Source of the DNA: Terriglobales bacterium
Lineage (GTDB): Bacteria > Acidobacteriota > Terriglobia > Terriglobales > Acidobacteriaceae
Assembly: GCA_025462725.1 (NCBI GenBank)
Contig: JAOAPE010000008.1
Span: 62,001 to 126,000 of the forward strand
Reading direction: 5' to 3'
DNA length: 64,000 nucleotides
Shown here: one piece after another, positions 58,050 to 64,000 of the stretch
Layout of the letters: the number at the start of each line of letters is the position of its first letter
Position numbering within the stretch: position 1 is the stretch's first letter
Notes under the pieces: model-generated
What the model was told of the DNA's origin: nothing
The model's input: the letters and a program-made list of their open reading frames with translations, nothing else
Databases searched by the model: none
Translations under genes and position numbers: made by a program

Positions 58050-58796
58050 ATGAGCAAGCAGCGCGGCGGACAAAAAATCACAGTCCTGATCTCCGATTCA
58101 AGCCGTATGGGCTGCCAGCTTTTGTCTAACGTGCTGAAAACTTCGCGTTACAAGTTTTCAATAGCCGCATCGGTAACGTCATCCCAAGAACTACTTGCTT
58201 CTATCGGCAATTTCCCCACGGATGTTGCAGTAATCTCAGCATCACTGCAGGATGGAGCGCTTAGCGGATTGCACGCTATGCGCGAAGTTCACTCCAAACA
58301 TCCCAACGTGCCGCTGATAGTGTTGCTGGATTCGGACGAAAAAGATCAGGTGGTCAACGCTTTCCGGTCGGGCGCCTCCGGGATATTTTGCCGGGCCAAG
58401 TCACCGGATGAACTGTGTAAATGCGTCTACGCAGTGCACCAAGGCCAGATATGGGCCAGTGCTAATGAACTTCGATATTTGCTGGAGGCTTTCAAGAGCG
58501 CGGTCCCATTGAGGCCCTCTGATGCCAATGGAAATCGTCTCCTGACCAGACGAGAAGAACAAGTGGTTACGCTCGTTGCCGATGGCATGTCGAATCGCGA
58601 AATCTCTGCGCAGCTTAGGCTCAGCGAGCATACCGTAAAGAACTACATGTTCCGAATCTTTAACAAACTCGGCATATCCAGCCGGGTTGAGTTGATCTTG
58701 TATGCGATCAATCACAACGGAGCGGCTACTCCCACCCCCATCAATTCAACTGAACTCACACCTAAGACCCTCTCCAGATTCCAAGTGACTGCGTGA
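58050..58796 (+). CDS. LuxR/NarL-family regulator with a degenerate receiver
   Basis: 248 residues from the ATG at 58050 (MSKQRGGQKITVLISDSS). Residues 10-130 have the receiver fold, but the phosphoacceptor Asp is replaced (DVAVISASLQDG, Ser63 at the expected site) and only one of the two pocket acids remains (ISDSS). The C-terminal LuxR helix-turn-helix is intact (LTRREEQVVTLVADGMSNREISAQLRLSEHTVKNYMFRIFNKLGISSR). It is therefore an orphan regulator that probably works without aspartate phosphorylation. Longer in-frame starts (57954) lack support. Its neighbour is the GWxTD/barrel unit. Confidence 0.85.
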   Translation: MSKQRGGQKITVLISDSSRMGCQLLSNVLKTSRYKFSIAASVTSSQELLASIGNFPTDVAVISASLQDGALSGLHAMREVHSKHPNVPLIVLLDSDEKDQVVNAFRSGASGIFCRAKSPDELCKCVYAVHQGQIWASANELRYLLEAFKSAVPLRPSDANGNRLLTRREEQVVTLVADGMSNREISAQLRLSEHTVKNYMFRIFNKLGISSRVELILYAINHNGAATPTPINSTELTPKTLSRFQVTA

Positions 58797-59422
58797 GGGC
58801 GATACACTGACCTATTGTTTTTGGTTTGTTTGCGCGAAAATCGTCCTTGCTTGATCGCTGCCGTCCCTGGTGGGTTCGCTGTCTGGTCCCAATGACTTTT
58901 TAGCGATCGCCAGCCCGCATTCGGCGCACCCCAAATTCCAATAACTATCCGGCGATTCGAGTGTAAGTCCTTAATCCGTACAGAGATTGCTCTTTTTAGA
59001 GCGGGGGTTTTTGACAAAATACCAGCTTTTAAAAATTGGAGGGTCTTGAAAATCGCTGAAAACCAAATAATTATCCAGCGATTCGCGTGGAACTCGTTTA
59101 TGCGCATGAACATTGGTCGCTGCTAGTGCGGAATTATTTGGCAAAGTCGGCTCTCCAAAGAATTTTGCGCAGTTGGAAATCGCAAATGCGACAAAAACTT
59201 CCCGCCCATTCAGTTGTAACTTATTTAACCGCCTAAAGATCGATTTTGTTGGGCCTAGGGTTTTGGAACGAAAACAGATTCCCACAGAATCAGGGCCGTT
59301 GAAAAGGCAAAATCGCATAACTGTCCCCCATCTCGCAAATAATTCATTTAGGCGCCATCGGTCGCCGTTGGCGCAGGGTTTTGCGACAAAAAAACGGATT
59401 CGCCAAGATTGAACATAAGGAT
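58797..59422. repeat. Non-coding region with degenerate ~120-bp repeats
   Basis: About 625 bp without a gene. 58941-58963 and 59067-59089 match at 20 of 23 bases (ataa.tatcc.gcgattcg.gtg). 59257-59281 and 59375-59401 share agggttttg..ac.aaaa..gattc. Each looser unit seems to begin with an AATTATTTrGCG-like box and to carry, about 60 bp later, a gGGTTTTgcGACAAAA-like box (units near 58941, 59130, 59219, 59339, with a partial one at 59067). The region lies downstream of the ASCH gene, at the distal end of the recombination/nuclease operon. No ORF, tRNA or CRISPR structure was found. Confidence 0.55.
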
Positions 59423-59860
59423 TCAACAACGTGCGCGTTCCCGGAAGAGAGCAAGCTCAGGACCATTCAGTCGCAGCTGGGCGACTGAGCGTGGCGGCTG
59501 AAAACCATCACGCACAGCGCGCAGCTCCTGGAGAGTGATCGGCGGGAGAAGGCGTCGAACATTAGCGAGCATGATGGCGCAACCGCGGTGAGCCCCGGCA
59601 AAGTATTGTTGAAATTCGGACGGGGAGGCACCTGAAACCTCTGAGTAATACATCCAAAGGCGGTCGGGCCGATCTCGGACTACGCCGGTAACTTCGGCGA
59701 CCGCCTCGACGCGGCCCCGCGGCAGTTTGCTATAGACCCACAGCCTAGATCCATTCGCTATGGCGGGGCTACGGCGGCGGAACTCAACCGTTTTTTCGCC
59801 GGCGAGGATCCTGTCGGTATGGTGGGGCTGCAGGGAGATCAAGTAATCATGCACGGGCAT
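59423..59860 (-). CDS. ASCH/PUA-like domain protein
   Basis: About 145 residues from the ATG at 59860 (MPVHDYLISLQPHHTDRIL); the same frame is open back to an ATG at 60028 (201 residues), and the extension is basic and of unclear reality. The core is an ASCH domain: SLQPHHTDRILAGEKTVEFRRRSP, then SRLWVYSKLPRGRVEAVAEVTGV. ASCH domains bind RNA or modified bases and are common in phage and mobile elements. It is the last gene of the minus-strand operon, about 360 bp beyond HNH (190 bp if the longer start is used). Confidence 0.75.
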   Translation of the reverse strand: MPVHDYLISLQPHHTDRILAGEKTVEFRRRSPAIANGSRLWVYSKLPRGRVEAVAEVTGVVRDRPDRLWMYYSEVSGASPSEFQQYFAGAHRGCAIMLANVRRLLPPITLQELRAVRDGFQPPRSVAQLRLNGPELALFRERARC

Positions 59861-60218
59861 GTGCGCGCCCACGATCGGCTTATCTGCAATCACTTCGATT
59901 TTATTTGGGAGCCGAGGACCGATGCTACCCGGACAAGCGCCCCAAATCATGCTGCTCCTCAATAGTTTGCGCCTCGAATCTGGCCTTTTGGTGATGGCGC
60001 GTAACTTGATTTTCCCCGTTGTGGGCATCCGGATACTCCTGGCCGATCCCTTGTTAACGCGCCCGCATTCTTGTTAACGCCCGGCAACCGGCTCGGTGAC
60101 CCCCGAGGCTGGCGCTCTCTTTCCGAAGGTCCTGAGCGAAATCCCGCGAAAATGTTTTAGGGGCATTTTGAGAAAGTTTTCCCTGTGCAGTGTCGGGGAA
60201 GTGATGCGGCGGGGAGTC

Positions 60219-60449
60219 TTAGCGAATGCGGCGCTTGCCGAGATGGACTTGATGATGACATGTGGCGCACGCGGTAATTAGGTTGTCCTCTGAATCGGGC
60301 CCGCCGTGACTGCGAAAGAGAACGTGGTGGATCTGCAGATTGGATCGAGCGCCACAGAATTGGCAGCGCCAGTTGTCGCGATCGAGGATTTTCAGTCTCA
60401 GGCGGGCAGCTTCGCTGCGCTCTTGCACGCTTTCCTGATCTGAGCTCAT
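60219..60449 (-). CDS. HNH endonuclease
   Basis: 76-residue HNH protein. It has LKILDRDNWRCQFCGARSNLQIHHVLFRSHGGPDSEDNLITACATCHHQVH, with the two CxxC zinc pairs and the IHH...N...H catalytic core. The small size is typical of phage-borne HNH proteins. It overlaps the upstream gene by 4 nt (ATGA), so it is translationally coupled. Confidence 0.88.
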   Translation of the reverse strand: MSSDQESVQERSEAARLRLKILDRDNWRCQFCGARSNLQIHHVLFRSHGGPDSEDNLITACATCHHQVHLGKRRIR

Positions 60450-61195
60450 GCGGCGATCTCCTTCTGCCGCCAGGACTCGATTTCGTGCAAGAACTCCAGC
60501 TTCTGTGGCTCCGGCAATAACTGAACAAGCTTGGAGACAGAAAGCAGCAGGGTATTGGGATCGCGATCCAGACTGGCCCCAGCCAAGAAATCCGCACAGA
60601 TCATCTCCAGGCAGTAGCTTCGCGATTTATCGCTGCCTAACATGCGCGACGCCATTTCGAGCGCCTGCTCGATCACTGGAAGCTGGCTTTTGTAGAACTT
60701 GAAATAGATGATTTCTGAAGGTTCAACCTCTTTGCCGGAGAGATGCCGCTCCACTTCTTCCTTGAACTGCTCTTTCGGGAGTTGCTGGGCCTTGTGCAAC
60801 CAGGTTGCACTTGCAAACTTGCCGCCATCCGAGCGCGCCACGCGCATCAGTTCGACTGCCTTGCTCCAGCCCACCGCTTTCAGGGACGGTTTGATCTTTG
60901 CTGGCAAGTGCTCATGGATGGCCATCAGGTAATACGCCTTCCGACGGGAACCGGGAAATCGCGATTCTAGAAAAGCATCGAAGGATTCGAATTTCTCCAA
61001 CCGCCAATGTTGGCATGCGCGCACTTCGCAGAGGTTCTCGCCGAGTTCCACGAATCGGACATCACGCTGCTGATCCATTGCTTTTTCCTGCGCCAGTATC
61101 GCGTCGATCTTACCCAGCACACAGCGGGCGCGTTTTTCATTAAAGAGCGGCGCAGCTGGAATCTCGCTAGGCCGCAAGTTGGTTAATCCAATCAA
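60446..61195 (-). CDS. Uncharacterised protein of the recombination/nuclease operon
   Basis: 249 residues, helical and charged, with no signal peptide or membrane segment. It contains RFVELGENLCEVRACQHWRLEKFESFDAFLESRFPGSRRKAYYLMAIHEHLP, similar in style to phage and plasmid proteins that carry a helix-turn-helix-like segment (SRRKAYYLMAIHEHL). The rest (KAQQLPKEQFKEEVERHLSG) is helical. I do not recognise a named family. It overlaps the nuclease gene upstream by 29 nt and HNH downstream by 4 nt. Confidence 0.65.
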   Translation of the reverse strand: MIGLTNLRPSEIPAAPLFNEKRARCVLGKIDAILAQEKAMDQQRDVRFVELGENLCEVRACQHWRLEKFESFDAFLESRFPGSRRKAYYLMAIHEHLPAKIKPSLKAVGWSKAVELMRVARSDGGKFASATWLHKAQQLPKEQFKEEVERHLSGKEVEPSEIIYFKFYKSQLPVIEQALEMASRMLGSDKSRSYCLEMICADFLAGASLDRDPNTLLLSVSKLVQLLPEPQKLEFLHEIESWRQKEIAA

Positions 61196-61966
61196 GGTCT
61201 TCAGCTCCGGGTCGGCGCTTCAATCTGGCCTCGATCAACTGCTGGTTGTTTAGACAAAGCCCGATAAATCGGCAACCCAAACAAGCGCTGTGGGGAAAGC
61301 GGATGCCGCTGTGTGCAGAGAAATTGGCCGCCTCGATCTGCGCGACCGTGCTCTCGACCAGACAACCATAGTCATTGCGCTGTTCTTCAGAAATCACTGC
61401 TGAGAGGTACTGAATCTCGGGTACACGTTTGCGCACAAAGCAGATGAGGCTAACTTGGGCGATGCCAGTCAACCAGGAGTAGCAGATCAGTTGTGGATCG
61501 AGAGAGAGCAGACCGGCTGGCTGTTCGGGATATCGACTGGATGTGGTCTTCCACTCCAGGATGGAACGGGTGCCGTCTAGGTATCCAATGCCATCGACAT
61601 ACCCTAGGAAATCGTTCGCCGACGAGAGCCGCCTAGTGGCCTTTACGTTCAGATTGCGCCATGGCTGTAGAATTCGCACGCGGCCTTGTTCTTGAAACTT
61701 CGCAAGAAGTTCCAAACCTTGCTGCAGCATCTCCTTCCACTTCTTATTGCTGTCATAACGAATCACATGGTCTCGACAGCGGTCCCATTCGGTTTGTAAG
61801 ACGGCACCACCCTCGTTCCCGAGAAAGTGCCCAGCCAGAGACTCTTCAAAAGCTCTTCCAAAGAGCGCGGCGGTGCTGTCCTCTTTCTCTTGCCCTCAAG
61901 GTAGTGATAGCGATAGCTCCGCGGACAGCTGAGATACTCCCGGATCTGGGTCTGGCTGTAAGTCAC
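61167..61966 (-). pseudogene. PD-(D/E)XK nuclease (Cas4/RecB-like), split by a -1 frameshift
   Basis: Two frames make one nuclease. The 5' part (61966 to about 61870) encodes MTYSQTQIREYLSCPRSYRYHYLEGKRKRTAPP, the usual N-terminus with the first iron-sulfur Cys. After a -1 shift near 61868 the other frame gives ALFGRAFEESLAGHFLGNEGG...LQTEWDRC and runs into the intact 3' part. That part carries FLGYVDGIGYLDGT and ILEWKTTS (Asp...Glu-x-Lys catalytic residues) and a C-terminal Cys cluster (SACLGCRFIGLCL). In the unshifted frame the 5' part runs to a stop at 61763. The 3' frame could restart at a GTG at 61766, but this would lack the N-terminal box. Either a broken gene or programmed -1 frameshifting. 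Confidence 0.82.
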
Positions 61967-62385
61967 GAGTGTTTCCCGGCTAAGCCGCCTCCGCCATCTC
62001 CGACCAGCGCTCCGCAGGCATGAAGCCGTTGGAGATTCAGGTAGCGATTGCCGTTGACCATCGCATGCGATAACCGGACTACGCCCTTCAACCCAACCAG
62101 CGCCCGCTCATCGACCTCGTCGCGTTCTATCAGACTACGGTCATAGCCGAAGTCACACAGGAACCAGTGCAGCTTCCACAACGCCTTGGGAGTGGAATAG
62201 ACCCGCGCGGGAACATGAGCGCCTGCGTGCATCTTCGGTTCCAGCACGGAGAATTCAATTGCGAAGTAGGGTTTGGGCAACTTGCGGCGATATCTAGCTT
62301 TCCGAACCTCCACGAGATAGCATCCATCGGGAAGATCGCTGGAGAAATCAGAAGCGCTGCGAAGGCAGGGGATTTTCGTTGTCAA
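61963..62385 (-). CDS. DUF669-like phage protein
   Basis: 140 residues. The pattern DGCYLVEVRKARYRRKLPKPYFAIEFSVLEPKMHAGAHVPARVY, then LWKLHWFLCDFGYD, then ALVGLKGVVRLSHAMVNGNRYLNLQRL, resembles the phage DUF669 family and related OB-fold-like proteins found beside recombination genes. The family assignment is tentative. It overlaps both neighbours by 4 nt (ATGA), so the operon is tightly coupled. Confidence 0.6.
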   Translation of the reverse strand: MTTKIPCLRSASDFSSDLPDGCYLVEVRKARYRRKLPKPYFAIEFSVLEPKMHAGAHVPARVYSTPKALWKLHWFLCDFGYDRSLIERDEVDERALVGLKGVVRLSHAMVNGNRYLNLQRLHACGALVGDGGGGLAGKHS

Positions 62386-63113
62386 GCTCCCTTGCTTTGT
62401 CCATATTGTTCCAAGTGGGCGACAAGCCCGGCGCGGTCTTTAGTCGCCCAATTAGCGAGATTCTCAACGAATCTGGCGACTCCTTCGCGATCGGCACTGC
62501 GCAGGTCGCCGATGCCGCAGAAATCTTCGGCGTAGGTTTTGACCAGCTTGGCATCAAGCTGGTGCCGCCGGATTAGCTCAAGCAATTTATTTCTAATCGG
62601 CGAACTCGGGGCGGCGGGGCAATGCGATCGAACCAAAACAGGACCAGGTTTAGGTTCATTGGTTGCAGCAGAGCCCCCCTCTTCAACCGAACAGACTCCG
62701 ATCCCATATGCCTTCCGCAGAGCCCGATTCACGGCGCGAGTCTCCGCGTCCCTCATCTCCGCGCCTCGTACTGTCTCTGAGACATTCGCTGGGCATGCGT
62801 CTCCATAACCGTCAAAGCCCTTGCATCGCGACGACTTGAAAACGGTGGCTTTGAATACCCAGAAGCTGCTTTCAGCACTGCAAAAAGCTTCAACGGGCCG
62901 CGCCAAGATTCCGAAACAATGTTTTCGAGTGGCGAGCCGAATAAGGCCTGCGTGGGTTTCATACCATTTCGCGTCGATCAGCGTCAGATCTCCCAATGAC
63001 ACAAAAAAGTCAAACTCCTGGCACAGGATATTCAGTTGAGAAGTTTGCAAACTATTTAGTCGCCACAAGCCCCTCGCTATGCTGAGATTCGACTGATACA
63101 AATGTCTTCGCAT
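62382..63113 (-). CDS. Putative phage-type recombinase / ssDNA-annealing protein
   Basis: About 243 residues from the ATG at 63113; the frame is open to an ATG at 63152 in an AT-rich leader. The middle has GDACPANVSETVRGAEMRDAETRAVNRALRKAYGIGVCSVEE. This block (MRxAETRAxxRALRxAxxIG) occurs in phage proteins annotated as Rad52/ERF/RecT-like annealases or as hypothetical. A C-terminal helical segment follows (NKLLELIRRHQLDAKLVKTYAEDF). It is first in the operon with a RecB/Cas4-like nuclease, the classic annealase plus exonuclease pairing. The role is inferred from this motif and context only. Confidence 0.6.
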   Translation of the reverse strand: MRRHLYQSNLSIARGLWRLNSLQTSQLNILCQEFDFFVSLGDLTLIDAKWYETHAGLIRLATRKHCFGILARPVEAFCSAESSFWVFKATVFKSSRCKGFDGYGDACPANVSETVRGAEMRDAETRAVNRALRKAYGIGVCSVEEGGSAATNEPKPGPVLVRSHCPAAPSSPIRNKLLELIRRHQLDAKLVKTYAEDFCGIGDLRSADREGVARFVENLANWATKDRAGLVAHLEQYGQSKGA

Positions 63114-63219
63114 ATGTATTGTTATTGTATTGATGTTGTATTGAATTGTCAAGCTTCAGCTTTGACCCATAGCCGGCTAGATAGGTACTATGCGTTTGTC
63201 TCTGTTTGGAAAGAAGCTC

Positions 63220-63390
63220 ATGCGAAAAGCTGAAACTTTGAGTTTGCGCGTATCTTCGGAGTTCAAGAAACGACTGTTCGAAGAGGCGAAGAAGGACAAT
63301 CGCTCTGTAACCAACTATTTGGAAACGACATTGACGCAGTTTTGGAAAACAAAGGGTGAGAAGCGGGCGACCAGCAAGAAAGAGCAATAG
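63220..63390 (+). CDS. Small ribbon-helix-helix DNA-binding protein
   Basis: 56 residues from the ATG at 63220 (MRKAETLSLRVSSEFKKRL), which has GGAAAG at suitable distance; an ATG at 63190 would add ten residues. TLSLRVSSEFKKRLFEEAKKDNRSVTNYLETTLTQF fits a MetJ/Arc ribbon-helix-helix domain: one strand, then two helices. It is divergent from the recombinase-led operon across about 100 AT-rich bp and is a natural candidate for the operon's repressor (inference). Confidence 0.7.
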   Translation: MRKAETLSLRVSSEFKKRLFEEAKKDNRSVTNYLETTLTQFWKTKGEKRATSKKEQ

Positions 63391-63639
63391 TTTGCATTTA
63401 TGAGCCATTCTGAACACGAATATCGACTCGATGAAGCCTAAAACTCAGGACGCGTGACCTCTTCCTACATTTTTGGCGCATGATCGCGCGCCTCCGCCAA
63501 ATCCCAAAGTGGCCGCGTCGTCGTTTTCGACTGCCGCTGACATTAAGAAATGTCCGGGAGAGTTGCGGGTTCTTCTCTTTTCCGACCAACACAGCATCAA
63601 CACCGAAACAACAGTGGTTTTTGTACCACCCCTTGTGAG
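63391..63639. other. Intergenic region, no gene seen
   Basis: About 250 bp between the ribbon-helix-helix gene and the decayed transferase frame. Short open frames exist, but none has a recognisable motif or ribosome site. Confidence 0.4.
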
Positions 63640-64000
63640 ACTGAATTCCTGGCTGCGTCCGTACGCATCAAGCACCTCCTAGGTGTATGCGCAGTCACAC
63701 TAGCGTGGTTCATCTTGTTCAACATCATGAGCGCTTGCCTTTCAGGCGTTAGCTTGTCGAAATTGTCAACTGCTCGCAATCTTGGCAGGTTCAGTGCTTT
63801 GCACCCCCTTCGTAATGGTCTTTCGTCCGGGCGCCTGGTTGATTTTCCTATTCCGGGTGATTACCACAACAGGTATTGCCAGCGTGCGTCTCCTCGTTCC
63901 GGCGGTTGTGAGGAGTTTCCCCGCGGGCCGGCAGAACACAATCAATGCCGTTGTCGCCGGGTCAGGTGTTCGAGCCAGGCGCCTGCTTGAATCGAATCAT
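63640..64000 (+). pseudogene. Partial, apparently frameshifted polyprenyl glycosylphosphotransferase N-terminus
   Basis: Two consecutive frames look like the membrane part of an exopolysaccharide sugar transferase (WbaP/EpsE type). In the first frame is HLLGVCAVTLAWFILFNIM, a typical membrane helix ending AWFxLFN. After about 63730, the next frame reads CQLLAILAGSVLCTPFVMVF, then RPGAWLIFLFRVITTTGIASVRLL, then GRQNTINAVVAGSGVRARRLLES, which is how the CoA-binding-like domain of this family begins. The second frame has an in-frame TGA at 63728 and runs open to the window edge. The match is by pattern only. It may be a broken gene, or an intact gene with a start near 63782-63815. Confidence 0.35.

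Noticed and set aside
58797-59422. CRISPR array
   Set aside because: The repeats are degenerate, about 120 bp apart, and lack uniform repeat-spacer structure. The nearby Cas4-like fold is also common in phage exonucleases, and no cas1/cas2 is seen.
59423-63390. Complete prophage
   Set aside because: Only recombination and nuclease-type genes are present. No integrase, replication, packaging, capsid, tail or lysis gene and no attachment-site pair was recognised in the window.

Overview
The window most likely comes from an Acidobacteriota chromosome (Koribacter/Terriglobia-like). This is inferred from gene content, not from a marker-gene search. The supporting content is a PEP-CTERM protein, a GWxTD-domain protein, an NtrY/NtrX-type sigma-54 two-component pair, a FecR protein, an Rne/Rng ribonuclease with a very long insertion in its S1 domain, a carboxypeptidase-regulatory-type beta-barrel protein, and a psd-pssA / lptE-holA / phoH-ybeY-corC-era / mreBCD-mrdA-rodA backbone. 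No rRNA gene, tRNA gene or CRISPR array was recognised.

Layout. 1-7.6 kb: a left-truncated M3 metallopeptidase, a PEP-CTERM protein, and a minus-strand exopolysaccharide module (flippase, two-domain methyltransferase, glycosyltransferase/deacetylase fusion). 7.9-17.8 kb: one giant secreted protein of 3301 residues made almost entirely of phage-tail-fibre-like repeats. 17.8-29.4 kb: a mostly plus-strand housekeeping block (methyltransferase, rimI, DUF465-type protein, psd, pssA, catalytic-Cys-less Asd homologue, lptE, holA, zinc-ribbon protein, rpsT on the other strand, phoH, ybeY, corC-like, era). 29.4-33.1 kb: a small accessory insert (secreted small protein, beta-barrel protein, sulfite-oxidase-type enzyme, DUF202 protein) bracketed by intact era and a frameshifted copy of the era 3' end. 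33.2-40.5 kb: M28 peptidase, NtrX/NtrY-like pair, alanine dehydrogenase, aldehyde dehydrogenase. 40.7-51.6 kb: FecR protein, the mreB-mreC-mreD-mrdA-rodA elongation cluster, RNase E/G. 51.6-58.8 kb: MacA/ABC-ATPase pair without a permease, GWxTD protein, beta-barrel protein, degenerate-receiver LuxR regulator.

58.8-63.4 kb is the most accessory part. It is a tightly overlapping minus-strand operon (recombinase-like protein, DUF669-like protein, Cas4/RecB-like PD-(D/E)XK nuclease split by a -1 frameshift, unknown protein, HNH nuclease, ASCH-domain protein). It is divergent from a ribbon-helix-helix regulator, and beyond its distal end lies a 600-bp non-coding stretch of degenerate repeats of about 120 bp. 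A prophage-derived recombination module is the simplest reading. The pairing of nucleases with a repeat array makes it the best candidate here for an undescribed system. The right edge holds a decayed or partial polyprenyl glycosylphosphotransferase reading frame.
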